Notes under the pieces: generated by a model | What the model saw: only the letters and a program-made list of their open reading frames with translations | Database searches by the model: none | What the model was told of the DNA's origin: nothing | Made by a program: the position numbers and the translations under genes | Part shown: positions 26,304-34,123 of the stretch, piece by piece | Layout of the letters: every line of letters starts with the position of its first letter | Numbering within the stretch: position 1 is the first letter of the stretch | DNA from: Sulfurimicrobium sp. | GTDB taxonomy: Bacteria > Pseudomonadota > Gammaproteobacteria > Burkholderiales > Sulfuricellaceae | DNA: 47,113 nt | NCBI GenBank assembly: GCA_030652035.1 | Contig: JAUSBJ010000022.1 | Location: 1-47,113 of the forward strand | Direction of reading: 5' to 3'

Positions 26304-27599
26304 TTACCTCAGGTTCATCAGCGTCTGCTGAATCGCATCCTGCGTTTTAATGGTCTGCGCGTTGGCTTGATAGGCACGCTGCGCCACGATCATATTCACC
26401 AGCTCAGCCGTCAGGTCGGTGTTGGAGTCCTCGGTCGAGGAAGCTTGCAGCACCCCCAGGGAAGCTGTGCCTGGCGCGCCCACCACGGCGGCGCCGGAGC
26501 TTGAACTTTCCGTCCACTGGTTATCACCCATCTGCTGCAAGCCCTGCGGATTGGCGAAATTTGCCAGTGCCACCTGCCCGAGGGTTCGGGTCTGCCCATT
26601 GGTGTAGCGCCCCTGCACCGTGCCATCGGAACCGATACTGAAGCCAGCCATGCGCCCGGAAGTAAATCCATCCTGGCTCAGGGCATTGACGCCAAAAGAG
26701 CTGCCAAACTGAGTGGAGCCGGCAAAGTCATAATTCAGAAGTTGTGGCGTCGTCACGCCCATGGCGGCAGGCCATGCGATGTCATTGGTCGCTGCACTTG
26801 GGACATAACCAAGGGGCGGCCCAAGAGGCGCAGTCAGCTTGCCAGTGGCATCAAAAACCAGACTGGTTACCGTCCTGATTTCACCCCCGTCATTGACGCC
26901 ATTGTCTACCGTCATCAGCACATCCCACGTGTTCGCTGCAGGCGCCGGGGCCTTGACAAAATAAAAGGTCGCGATATGGGAATTTCCGAGGCTGTCATAA
27001 ACGGAAAGGGAGGTCGAGCTATTGTAACTTGCCGGATTCGGCGCATTAAAATTGGGCGCGACACCGGTCAGGGTGCCGGCGACCAGCGGCGCAGTTGGCG
27101 CGGTCATTCTGGAATCCAGGTTTGCACCGATGGAAATCGTGTTGGTAATGCTCGGATCGATATCGGCAGTATTGAGCTGGATATTTCCCAACGCTCCGGT
27201 CACCGTACCGGCAGAGTCGGCCTGGTAGCCGGTCAGATTGATCCCGGAACTGGTGACAATATTATTATCCTTGTCCAACTGAAACTGGCCGTTACGCGTA
27301 TAGCTGATGGCGCCGTTGTCGCTCAGGCGGAAGAAGCCCCGCCCGTTGATCGCCATGTCCAGCGGATTGTTGGTGGCCGAGATATTGCCCTGGGTGAACT
27401 GTTGCGCCACACTCGCCAGTCGGGTGCCAATACCCACCTGAGCACCGCCGCCACCCGACAGGGAAGCGGCAAACACGTCGGCAAACTGTGCCTGCGAAGC
27501 CTTGAAACCGACGGTTGCCGAGTTGGCCACGTTATGCCCGATCACATCCAGGTTCTTGGAAGATGCATTGAGGCCGCTTAATCCGGTTTGGAAACCCAT
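26304..27599 (-). CDS. flgE: Flagellar hook protein FlgE
   Basis: This is a 431-residue protein that polymerises into the hook. The N-terminus is FQTGLSGLNASSKNLDVIGHNVANSATVGFK and the C-terminus is DLTAELVNMIVAQRAYQANAQTIKTQDAI. The variable D2-like middle (about 150-340) is Ala/Thr/Asn-rich. AAGGAG precedes the ATG at 27599. It lies 11 bp after flgD. Confidence 0.97.
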   Translation of the reverse strand: MGFQTGLSGLNASSKNLDVIGHNVANSATVGFKASQAQFADVFAASLSGGGGAQVGIGTRLASVAQQFTQGNISATNNPLDMAINGRGFFRLSDNGAISYTRNGQFQLDKDNNIVTSSGINLTGYQADSAGTVTGALGNIQLNTADIDPSITNTISIGANLDSRMTAPTAPLVAGTLTGVAPNFNAPNPASYNSSTSLSVYDSLGNSHIATFYFVKAPAPAANTWDVLMTVDNGVNDGGEIRTVTSLVFDATGKLTAPLGPPLGYVPSAATNDIAWPAAMGVTTPQLLNYDFAGSTQFGSSFGVNALSQDGFTSGRMAGFSIGSDGTVQGRYTNGQTRTLGQVALANFANPQGLQQMGDNQWTESSSSGAAVVGAPGTASLGVLQASSTEDSNTDLTAELVNMIVAQRAYQANAQTIKTQDAIQQTLMNLR

Positions 27600-27610
27600 G
27601 GTATTTCTCC

Positions 27611-28264
27611 TTACAGAATCTGTTTGACTTGCGACATGGCAACCGGACCAAGCCCGATCACATTAAGCGTTGCGCCCTGGAGCCCGAGTGACACACTGGC
27701 GACCTGGCCCACTTCCAGAGCGGCAACATCGACTTTTTTACCACCCTGCTCGGCGGCCACCTCAAACGTGTATGCACCGTCAGGCGCCGCACCTCCGCTA
27801 TCGGTCATCCCGTCCCACTGGAACGGGATGGTGCCCGCCGCATTCTGTGCACCTAGATTAGTGGTGTAAACCACGGCGCCAGAAGCGTCCTTGACCTTGA
27901 GCGACAGCTTGTCCACTGCCTGAGGCAAATCCACGCCGCCGTAGGCGACACCATTGGCAAGCTCCAATCTTTTTCCGGGAATCATCACGCCATGACCGAT
28001 CAGACTCGCCGCCTGAAGAGACTGCCCGGCAAGAAACGATTCCGAAATCGCCTTCACGGCGTCATTCAGCTGGTTGATGCCGGTCACAGTGGACAATTGC
28101 GCCATCTGGCTGGTCACCTCGGCGTTATCCAGCGGGTTCAGGGGGTCCTGATTTTGCATCTGCGTCACCAGCAGTTTGAGGAAACGATCTTCCGACTCCT
28201 GCGCGGCAGTTCTGCTGGGGCTTGTTGTGGCTGTCGAACTCGAAGCCGCATTAACTGTGGTCAT
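27611..28264 (-). CDS. flgD: Flagellar hook-cap (scaffold) protein FlgD
   Basis: This is a 217-residue protein that caps the growing hook. The conserved N-terminal part is DRFLKLLVTQMQNQDPLNPLDNAEVTSQMAQLSTVTGINQLN. The C-terminal FlgD Ig-like and tudor-like parts include GTIPFQWDGMTDSG and YTFEV. A clear AAGGAG ribosome-binding site precedes it. It lies 14 bp after flgC. Confidence 0.96.
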   Translation of the reverse strand: MTTVNAASSSTATTSPSRTAAQESEDRFLKLLVTQMQNQDPLNPLDNAEVTSQMAQLSTVTGINQLNDAVKAISESFLAGQSLQAASLIGHGVMIPGKRLELANGVAYGGVDLPQAVDKLSLKVKDASGAVVYTTNLGAQNAAGTIPFQWDGMTDSGGAAPDGAYTFEVAAEQGGKKVDVAALEVGQVASVSLGLQGATLNVIGLGPVAMSQVKQIL

Positions 28265-28278
28265 GATTTTCTATCTCC

Positions 28279-28689
28279 TTATTGACCCATTTGCAGCGTT
28301 TTGAGCAACAGGGTTTTTGCTGTATTCATCACGTCTGCGTTGTTCTGATAGGAGCGTGACGCGGAAATCATATTCACCATTTCTTCCACGGCATCAACAT
28401 TGGGCATGGCGACGTAGCCCTTGGCGTCGGCAAGCGGATGTTTGGGGTCATACATCAACTTCATCGGCGCCGGGTCGTCAATCACCTTGCTCACCCGCAC
28501 CCCCGCTGCAGCGCCGTTATTACCCCCTAATGGCGTGGCGCTGAACACCACCTGCTTGGCACGATAGGGCTGCCCGGTTGAACTGGTGGCGCTATCGGCA
28601 TTGGCCAGGTTGCTGGCCACCACGTTCAAACGCTGCGACTGCGCCGTCATGGCGGAGCCGGATATATCAAAAAGGTTGAACAGGGACAT
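28279..28689 (-). CDS. flgC: Flagellar proximal rod protein FlgC
   Basis: This is a 136-residue rod protein. Its N-terminus is [33 protein letters not shown] and its C-terminus is [39 protein letters not shown]. It starts 2 bases after the stop of the adjacent flgB copy (TAATCATG). A fragment matching its first codons is found again 520 bp upstream, next to the second flgB. Confidence 0.97.
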   Translation of the reverse strand: MSLFNLFDISGSAMTAQSQRLNVVASNLANADSATSSTGQPYRAKQVVFSATPLGGNNGAAAGVRVSKVIDDPAPMKLMYDPKHPLADAKGYVAMPNVDAVEEMVNMISASRSYQNNADVMNTAKTLLLKTLQMGQ

Positions 28690-28691
28690 GA

Positions 28692-29093
28692 TTATTGACC
28701 TTTCAATGCGAGATCAAGGGTCTTGAACTTCCCGCTCACACGATCAAGGGTGAACTGGTAGCGGATGGCGTTATCGATAAACTGGGTGCGCTCCACATCC
28801 ATATCCACAGTATTGCCGTCAATGCTCGGCTGCGCCGGTTGGCGGTAAAGGGTTTGCGCACCGAAAGGGTTGCTGCCTTTGGGTTGCAGATGTCCGGGAG
28901 CAGTCTCATTCAAACCTACAGGCTGACTGGAACCGACCGCCAGCTTCAGCGCACGGGAAAAATCAATATCCACTGCCTTGTAGCCCGGCGTATCGGCATT
29001 GGCGATATTGCCGGCCAGCAATTGCTGACGGTGAGCATGCAGATTAAGTGCCTTGCTCATGAATTTGATATCGTCGTCTAACCTGCTGATCAT
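28692..29093 (-). CDS. flgB: Flagellar rod protein FlgB, copy 1 (next to flgC)
   Basis: This is a 133-residue proximal rod protein with the FlgB phrases [28 protein letters not shown] and [23 protein letters not shown]. It is about 80% identical (107 of 133 positions by eye) to a second copy starting 520 bp upstream. The ATG at 29093 gives the same start as the paralog; an in-frame codon at 29135 would overlap the sigma-54-like promoter. The order flgB-flgC-flgD is canonical. Confidence 0.95.
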   Translation of the reverse strand: MISRLDDDIKFMSKALNLHAHRQQLLAGNIANADTPGYKAVDIDFSRALKLAVGSSQPVGLNETAPGHLQPKGSNPFGAQTLYRQPAQPSIDGNTVDMDVERTQFIDNAIRYQFTLDRVSGKFKTLDLALKGQ

Positions 29094-29130
29094 CTCTGCC
29101 AACCCGAAAAAAATGGCACACAAACAAATA

Positions 29131-29146
29131 AGCACGGAACGTGCCA
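29131..29146 (-). promoter_or_regulatory. Sigma-54-type promoter of flgB copy 1
   Basis: On the minus strand the site reads TGGCACGTTCCGTGCT. It matches the sigma-54 consensus TGGCACG-N4-TTGCW at all positions but one (G instead of T before TGC), with the -24 GG and -12 GC correctly spaced. It lies 38 bases upstream of the ATG at 29093. The same site precedes flgB copy 2. Confidence 0.75.
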
Positions 29147-29150
29147 GTCA

Positions 29151-29184
29151 AGAAGGGTAAAATAGGGGCAGTGAGGCCGCTTTG
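29151..29184. repeat. Repeat family A fragment at the flgB duplication junction
   Basis: GAAGGGTAAA followed by GGCAGTGAGG...CTTTGCTGTGAA resembles the start of the repeat at 29677-29785 (GAAGGGTAAAGCTGCTGCGCTGTGAA). It separates the promoter of flgB copy 1 from the flgC relic, so it marks the junction of the two duplicated units. Confidence 0.45.
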
Positions 29185-29209
29185 CTGTGAACAGATTAAA
29201 CAGGGGCAT
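29185..29209 (-). pseudogene. Relic of the flgC 5' end after flgB copy 2
   Basis: Two bases after the flgB copy 2 stop, an ATG at 29209 opens a frame reading MPLFNLF, against MSLFNLF for the true flgC, with the same TAATCATG arrangement. Similarity ends after about 8 codons, where repeat A begins. This is best read as the 3' edge of a tandem duplication that included flgB and the first codons of flgC. Confidence 0.7.
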
Positions 29210-29211
29210 GA

Positions 29212-29613
29212 TTACTGACCTCGCAAGGCAAGCTGCATTTCTTTGAAATCTTCGGCAACACGATCAAGAGCAAACTGATAGTGGATGGCGTTATCGATGA
29301 ATCGGGTGCGCTCCACATCCATATCCACGGTATTGCCGTCGATGCTGGGCTGGGCTGGCTGGCGATATAGAGTTTGCACACCAAGGGGATTGCTGCCTAT
29401 AGGCTGCAAATGGCCACGCACTGTCATATTCATGCTCACAGACTGGCTGGATCCGATGGCCGAATTCAATGCCCGGAGAAAATCGATATCCACAGCCTTG
29501 TAGCCCGGCGTATCGGCATTGGCGATATTGCCGGCCAGCAATTGCTGACGATGCGCGCGCAGATTGAGCGCCTTGCTCATGAATCCGATTTCATCGTCCA
29601 ACCTGCTGATCAT
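29212..29613 (-). CDS. flgB: Flagellar rod protein FlgB, copy 2 (tandem paralog)
   Basis: This is a 133-residue FlgB with all family motifs intact ([51 protein letters not shown]). It differs from copy 1 mainly in the middle (residues 46-79) and at the C-terminus (DFKEMQLALRGQ versus [12 protein letters not shown]). About 54 nucleotides around the DTPGYK region are identical in both copies, suggesting recent duplication or gene conversion. It has its own sigma-54-type promoter. Instead of flgC it is followed by a short flgC relic. Both copies appear functional. Confidence 0.93.
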   Translation of the reverse strand: MISRLDDEIGFMSKALNLRAHRQQLLAGNIANADTPGYKAVDIDFLRALNSAIGSSQSVSMNMTVRGHLQPIGSNPLGVQTLYRQPAQPSIDGNTVDMDVERTRFIDNAIHYQFALDRVAEDFKEMQLALRGQ

Positions 29614-29648
29614 CACTGCAAACCCAAAAATTGGTACGCAGGGAAATG

Positions 29649-29664
29649 AGCACGAAACGTGCCA
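29649..29664 (-). promoter_or_regulatory. Sigma-54-type promoter of flgB copy 2
   Basis: On the minus strand the site reads TGGCACGTTTCGTGCT. It is the same as the copy 1 site except for one spacer base, with correct -24 GG and -12 GC spacing, 36 bases upstream of the ATG at 29613. It probably drives the whole flgB-to-flgI/flgJ run under a FleQ/FlrC-like activator; the activator is inferred, since its gene is not in the window. Confidence 0.75.
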
Positions 29665-29676
29665 GGCCAATCGAGG

Positions 29677-29785
29677 AGTGAAATGTGAAGGGTAAAGCTG
29701 CTGCGCTGTGAAGGGTGAAACACCCGCCTTTCACGCTTCGCGTTTCAGAGCGAAGGCAAAGCCGAGCAGCTTCACACTCCACCTA
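29677..29785. repeat. Intergenic repeat, family A, upstream of flgB copy 2
   Basis: Iterations of GTGAAATGTGAAGGGTAAA, CTGTGAAGGGTGAAAC, CTTTCACGCTTCGCG and CTTCACACTCC occupy most of the 216-bp gap between the GGDEF gene and flgB copy 2. Next to it, GCGGCAA/TTGCCGC near 29800-29816 forms a small hairpin without a T tract, possibly the end of the GGDEF transcript. Confidence 0.5.
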
Positions 29786-29829
29786 CCCAGGCGCAGAGGC
29801 GGCAAATATTGCCGCGGCGGCAAAGAAGC

Positions 29830-31506
29830 TCAGTCGGCCGGCACCACTCGGTTGCGCCCTGCTTCCTTGGCCTGGTAGAGCGCCCTGTCAGCACGGGAGA
29901 TCATGGATTCAGAGCCTTCTCCTGCATTTCTCAGCGCTACACCAGCGCTGAAGGTGATCAACAGGCGCTGATTGTCGTGCATAAAAAAATTCTTGGTGAG
30001 ATGACGCTGTACCCGTGTCATCACCTTGACCGCTTCATCCATGCCGGTATCCGGCAGGATGATCACGAACTCCTCACCCCCGAAACGGGCGATGACATCG
30101 GTCGGCCGGAGCGCCTCCTTGGTGACTCGCACCAGATGCACCAGGGCTTCATCGCCGGCATCGTGGCCGTAGGTATCATTCAGGCGCTTGAAGTGATCGA
30201 TATCCAGCAGCGAAACGCAAAGTGGCGCTTTCAGCCGGTCAGCACGCGACAGCTCGCGCCCGAATGCATCCTCCATGCCACGCCGGTTGAGCGTACCCGT
30301 GAGATGATCCTCATGCACCAGTTCGCTGACCTGGTTCAACTCAATTTCCAGCTGACGTATCTTTTCTTCGGCATCCTTGACCTGTTTGTGCGCTAACGCC
30401 AGCTCATCGCGGGAACGAATCATGTCAAGCTGCATTCCCCGTGTGTCTTTCATCAGATCGCCCAGAATCAGGTTAAGCTGGTTGATGTCCTCGGTCTTGC
30501 TGATCGCCGCGGCATACGATTCAATCTTGTTGTGGTATTCGCCGGTACTGGCCGACATTTCAGACATGCGGTCGATAAACGTCGCCATCATGTTCTTGAT
30601 GGTGGTTCTGGCCTCCATCAGGCTGTGCTTCAAATTGCCCTGCTTGAAAATCACTTCCTTGAAACTACGTTCCGCGTCATACAGCACACGGCTGTCCAGA
30701 GGCTGGGAAATAATATCCTGGATTACGGCCATTTGACCAACAAGCCATTTATCATCCAGCAGCAATTCGCTGATATTGTCGACCAGGAGCCTGAGCAGCT
30801 GCACCAGCCCATCCAGCACCTGAGCATCGGAATCGTTGCGCAGTTCCAGTTTGATCCAGAACTGTTTGAGCTTTTTCGCAACTCCCTGAATCGCCAACGA
30901 GTCGCGTGCTTCTCGCACCTGCCTGGCAAGCAAGATCGCCTCATCACTCAACTCAGGGAACTGCGACAAACGCGGCGCCACTCCAGTCTGAATCGTTAAC
31001 GCCAGCATTTCCCGCAATGCACCGGGAACATCAGCTAGCGAAATTTCCACGTTTGCGACTGTCTCCACCGTCGCGGCGACCGGGCTGGCCTGAGCGTCCT
31101 CAACAGGCTCGGGTCCGTCTACCGGAACGCCCGCCTGAATAGCGGGCTTTTCTCCCCATGAACCAACCAAAGCCTGCAATTTGGTATGCAGTAAAGCGGG
31201 ATCTTTGGCAAAGTTGCTCAGCACTCGCCCCAAACCTTCTTTCTTGCGCGACGCAGTCACACCGCTCTGCTTGAGATCCCACTGCCGGATCAGCTCCCGG
31301 ATCAACTCGGCCCAGTTCGCTTCACCCTTACCTTCTGACTTCAGCGGCAATGTCTGTTCACCAATAGGCTGGCGTGCAGGAGGTGCTGTACCGGCGATTT
31401 CGTGATAAATGGCCTGGTAATTTTCCGGAGTCGGGGCAATCCGCCGTGTCGCCAGGGCTTTCAGGGTTTCACGGGCGATATCGGTAGGATTTGTAAAGGT
31501 AGGCAT
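29830..31506 (-). CDS. Cytosolic diguanylate cyclase (GGDEF) within the flagellar cluster
   Basis: This is a 558-residue protein without membrane segments or signal peptide. The first 370 or so residues are largely helical and of unknown fold (start MPTFTNPTDIARETLKALATRRIAPTPENYQAIYHEIAG). A predicted coiled coil follows (ARDELALAHKQVKDAEEKIRQLEIELNQV). The C-terminal GGDEF domain (about 400-555) has DIDHFKRLNDTYGHDAGD and the active-site variant GGEEF at 476-480, so c-di-GMP synthesis is expected. It sits between flgB and the divergent flgA, and a link to flagellar control is inferred from position only. Confidence 0.88.
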   Translation of the reverse strand: MPTFTNPTDIARETLKALATRRIAPTPENYQAIYHEIAGTAPPARQPIGEQTLPLKSEGKGEANWAELIRELIRQWDLKQSGVTASRKKEGLGRVLSNFAKDPALLHTKLQALVGSWGEKPAIQAGVPVDGPEPVEDAQASPVAATVETVANVEISLADVPGALREMLALTIQTGVAPRLSQFPELSDEAILLARQVREARDSLAIQGVAKKLKQFWIKLELRNDSDAQVLDGLVQLLRLLVDNISELLLDDKWLVGQMAVIQDIISQPLDSRVLYDAERSFKEVIFKQGNLKHSLMEARTTIKNMMATFIDRMSEMSASTGEYHNKIESYAAAISKTEDINQLNLILGDLMKDTRGMQLDMIRSRDELALAHKQVKDAEEKIRQLEIELNQVSELVHEDHLTGTLNRRGMEDAFGRELSRADRLKAPLCVSLLDIDHFKRLNDTYGHDAGDEALVHLVRVTKEALRPTDVIARFGGEEFVIILPDTGMDEAVKVMTRVQRHLTKNFFMHDNQRLLITFSAGVALRNAGEGSESMISRADRALYQAKEAGRNRVVPAD

Positions 31507-31540
31507 GTTCAGTTTAGGTCATAGGGGTAATTGCTGGGGC

Positions 31541-31570
31541 AGTATAGCACCCACACTTTTTCGGTTACAA
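31541..31570 (-). promoter_or_regulatory. Candidate sigma-70 promoter of the GGDEF gene
   Basis: On the minus strand TTGTAA (31565-31570) and TATACT (31541-31546) are separated by 18 bases, about 35 bases before the GGDEF start. Divergent flgA starts at 31578, so the flgA promoter must overlap this 71-bp gap or lie in the GGDEF gene. Confidence 0.45.
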
Positions 31571-31577
31571 TCGAAGC

Positions 31578-32270
31578 ATGCCGACGCGTTTCTCCACTTT
31601 TTTTTTGTTTCTCCTTATCCCTTTTCCTGCGCTTGCCGGAACGCAGTGGCAGGATCTCGAAGCAGTACGAAATGGCGCTATCCAGTTCGCCCAACAGCAA
31701 AGTGCAGCACAGCCCGGCACAGTGACCGTCGCTGCCGCACCGCTCGATCCGCGCCTGCGCCTTCCTGCATGCAAAACCCTGGAATATTTCATTCCCACCG
31801 GCAACCGCCTGTGGGGCAACAGCAATCTCGGCGCCCGCTGCAGCGCACCTTCTTCCTGGACCGTGTACATTCCGCTCACCGTCAGCATCACCAGTGAAGT
31901 CGTATTCGCTGCCCGCCCCCTTGGCTCCGGTCAGAAAATCACTGAAGCGGACATTCTGCTGAAAAACGACGATATCACCCAGTATGCATCAGGCGTCATC
32001 ACCGACCCCAGGCAGGCGCTGGGAAGAATTGCCACCATCAGCGTTGCGGCCGGATATCCGCTAAGGCTTGATATGCTGCGCGCACCCCATGTGATTCAGC
32101 AGGGACAAAGCGTTAAAATCCTTGCCCAAGGCCGGGGCTTCCAGGTCAACGCTGAAGGCAAGGCGCTGACCAACGCGGCGGAAGGACAAATCGTATCGGT
32201 GCGCAGCGGGTCAGGGCAGATTATCAAGGGAACTGCACGCGAGGGCGGTATTGTGGAAGTTCCGTTCTGA
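31578..32270 (+). CDS. flgA: Flagellar P-ring assembly chaperone FlgA
   Basis: This is a 230-residue periplasmic protein with a Sec signal (FSTFFLFLLIPFPALA). The C-terminal SAF-like domain includes EVVFAARPLGSGQKITEADILLKNDDI, VAAGYPLRLDMLRAPHVIQQGQSVKILAQGRGFQV and the end GTAREGGIVEVPF. It helps FlgI polymerise into the P ring. It is first in a plus-strand group with flgM and flgN, divergent from the GGDEF gene. Confidence 0.95.
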   Translation: MPTRFSTFFLFLLIPFPALAGTQWQDLEAVRNGAIQFAQQQSAAQPGTVTVAAAPLDPRLRLPACKTLEYFIPTGNRLWGNSNLGARCSAPSSWTVYIPLTVSITSEVVFAARPLGSGQKITEADILLKNDDITQYASGVITDPRQALGRIATISVAAGYPLRLDMLRAPHVIQQGQSVKILAQGRGFQVNAEGKALTNAAEGQIVSVRSGSGQIIKGTAREGGIVEVPF

Positions 32271-32334
32271 ATGGATTCCAGAGCAATGCGCCTTTAAGCT
32301 ATTATGGCGACGCATAATTTTTCCCGTGTACGAC

Positions 32335-32361
32335 TAAAGTTTTTTCTACGTATGCCGCTAC
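32335..32361 (+). promoter_or_regulatory. Sigma-28 (FliA) promoter upstream of flgM
   Basis: TAAAGTTT, an 11-base spacer and GCCGCTAC match the sigma-28 consensus TAAAGTTT-N11-GCCGATAA with two mismatches, both in the -10 half. The site lies 53 bases upstream of the flgM start in the 143-bp flgA-flgM gap. It would let FliA drive its own anti-sigma factor, as in other flagellar systems. Confidence 0.78.
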
Positions 32362-32413
32362 AACCAATGACAGGATTGCCCTGAACAATCAAGATCAGCG
32401 CAAAGGATATATC

Positions 32414-32722
32414 GTGAAAGTAGAAAGCTCAATCAGCAAGACCGTTGCCACTCCTAACGGAGAGAGCAAGCTTGTGCGCAACAAGGATGCAAATGCACCG
32501 GAAAGCACGAAAGCGGGCAACGCGGCCGAGGTAAAACTGACCTCATCCAGCCAACTCCAGGCTCTGGCCGGGGGAACCGGCGAAAGCCAACCGGTGGACA
32601 GCGCCAAAGTGGAAGCCATCAAGCAGGCAATTTCCGAAGGGCTCTTCAAAATAAACCCGGAAAAAATTGCTGACGGCCTGCTCAACTCGGTCAAAGATCT
32701 ACTGGCGAATCGCAGGGCCTAA
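32414..32722 (+). CDS. flgM: Anti-sigma-28 factor FlgM
   Basis: This is a 102-residue small protein, disordered in its first half and helical in the second (SAKVEAIKQAISEGLFKINPEKIADGLLNSVKDLLA), the FliA-binding region of FlgM. It holds FliA inactive until it is exported through the completed hook. The start is GTG at 32414 with AAAGGA upstream. It is closely followed by flgN. Confidence 0.92.
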   Translation: MKVESSISKTVATPNGESKLVRNKDANAPESTKAGNAAEVKLTSSSQLQALAGGTGESQPVDSAKVEAIKQAISEGLFKINPEKIADGLLNSVKDLLANRRA

Positions 32723-32723
32723 C

Positions 32724-33206
32724 TTGAACCAGACCACAGATACCGTATTCACTGAACTGGTCAAGGCCGAGCTTGCTGGCTTCAAGGAATTTCACCAGCT
32801 ACTGCAACAGGAACAAGGCGCCCTGATAAAAGGCGACGTGGATCAGCTGTTGCAGCTTGCCGACCACAAATCCGAACTGGTCGAAAAGCTGGCAGAACTC
32901 AACGCCCAGCGTAATCATCACATGAATTCAGTTGGCTGCGAAAATAGCGCCCCCGGCATCGCAGCTTACTTTGACGCCATCAAGGCACACACCGCGACAC
33001 GCGAACTGTGGGGAGAATTACTGAACCTGGTCCGCGAAGTTGATCAGGTCAACCGTAGTAACGGCATTTTGATTAATACCCGCCTGCTCCACAATCAGCA
33101 AGCCCTTTCCGTACTCAAGAGCGCAGCCAATCCGGGTGCAAGCTTATATGGCCCAGACGGCCAGATCAGCAGCGCCGCAAGCGGCCGGCGCCTGGACAAA
33201 GCCTGA
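32724..33206 (+). CDS. flgN: Flagellar export chaperone FlgN
   Basis: This is a helical protein of about 160 residues matching the FlgN family (FKEFHQLLQQEQGALIKGDVDQLLQLADHKSELVEKLAELN, and VNRSNGILINTRLLHNQQALSVL). It escorts FlgK and FlgL to the export gate. The TTG at 32724, one base after the flgM stop and preceded by AGGG, is the most likely start; the frame is open further upstream only inside flgM. Confidence 0.88.
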   Translation: MNQTTDTVFTELVKAELAGFKEFHQLLQQEQGALIKGDVDQLLQLADHKSELVEKLAELNAQRNHHMNSVGCENSAPGIAAYFDAIKAHTATRELWGELLNLVREVDQVNRSNGILINTRLLHNQQALSVLKSAANPGASLYGPDGQISSAASGRRLDKA

Positions 33207-33260
33207 TCAGCGGTCAGCGAAAAATCATCGCCCAACCAACTGAAAGCTGATGCTTCTGAC
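33207..33260. repeat. Intergenic repeat, family B, between flgN and motD
   Basis: TCAGCGGTCAGCG and CTGAAAGCTGATGC, degenerate versions of the AGCTGATAGC family, fill the 59-bp gap between convergent flgN and motD. The repeat begins at the flgN stop codon, as at 18453. Confidence 0.55.
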
Positions 33261-33265
33261 GCACC

Positions 33266-34051
33266 TCACTGCAACACCGTTGTCTGCACTTTGACGTCCG
33301 GCTCTATCATGACGGTCACACGCCGGTTGCGCGTCCTGCTTACATTCGTGTCATTGGGCTCCACCGGACGCTGGTCAGCATAACCAATCGCAGTCAGGCG
33401 CGCCGCATCGACCCCATTCTCAATAAATAACCGCACTACGCTGCTGGCACGAGCGGTAGAAAGCTCCCAGTTGGAAGGGTACGCCTGAGTGGCAATTGGA
33501 AGGTTATCCGTATGTCCTTCAATCTGCACTGCATTGGGCACCATGGCCACTACCTGCGCCACCGCGCTCAAAACTTGTATGGATTGTTTTTCCAGCGCGG
33601 CCTGGCCTGGGGCAAAAAGCACGCTGGCATTGATTTCAATCGACACGCCGAGGGGGCTCTGAGTGACACGCACCTGGCCTTCCTTCACCAGCGGCTCCAT
33701 CACTTTGAGAATATCGCTGGCGATCCCCTTCATCTTTTCTTCCTGTTTCTTGCGTCTGGCTTCCTGTGCCGGGTCACTTCTGACAGGAATCCGCTGAATG
33801 ATTACATTGGGCTTTCCGCTCGGGGACAGCGCAGGAGATTCCGTCTTCAGCCGGATCGCATCATGACTGGTTGGCGCACGCTTGAAAGCATCGACGAGGG
33901 AATCGCTGAGAACACGATACTTCCCCTCATTGAGAGAGGAAATGGCGTACATCACGACAAAAAAGGCAAACAGCAGCGTAATGAAGTCGGCATATGAAAC
34001 CAGCCAGCGCTCATGATTTTCGTGCTCTTCGGGTTTCTTTTTGCGGGCCAT
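33266..34051 (-). CDS. motD: Flagellar stator protein MotD (MotB family)
   Basis: This is a 261-residue inner-membrane protein. The single transmembrane helix carries the proton-conducting Asp22 in SYADFITLLFAFFVVMY. A plug-like segment and a coiled region (EARRKKQEEKMKG) follow. The C-terminal OmpA-type peptidoglycan-binding domain has IEGHTDNLPI, NWELSTARASSVV and SRTRNRRVTVMI. Its place after fliA and motC fits the MotC/MotD stator of pseudomonads more than MotA/MotB, although the two are homologous. Confidence 0.92.
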   Translation of the reverse strand: MARKKKPEEHENHERWLVSYADFITLLFAFFVVMYAISSLNEGKYRVLSDSLVDAFKRAPTSHDAIRLKTESPALSPSGKPNVIIQRIPVRSDPAQEARRKKQEEKMKGIASDILKVMEPLVKEGQVRVTQSPLGVSIEINASVLFAPGQAALEKQSIQVLSAVAQVVAMVPNAVQIEGHTDNLPIATQAYPSNWELSTARASSVVRLFIENGVDAARLTAIGYADQRPVEPNDTNVSRTRNRRVTVMIEPDVKVQTTVLQ

Positions 34052-34056
34052 GGTAT

Positions 34057-34123
34057 AAGCTTTCAGCTATTCAGCCGTCAGCTTTCAGCAAAACCGGGGG
34101 TGCTGATAGCTGAAAGCTGATAG
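34057..34123. repeat. Intergenic repeat, family B, forming a hairpin between motC and motD
   Basis: A perfect 13-bp inverted repeat (AGCTTTCAGCTAT at 34058-34070 and its complement at 34106-34118) surrounds further AGCTTTCAGC and GCTGATAGC words. It fills the whole gap between motC and motD inside an operon, where most neighbouring genes overlap. Confidence 0.65.
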
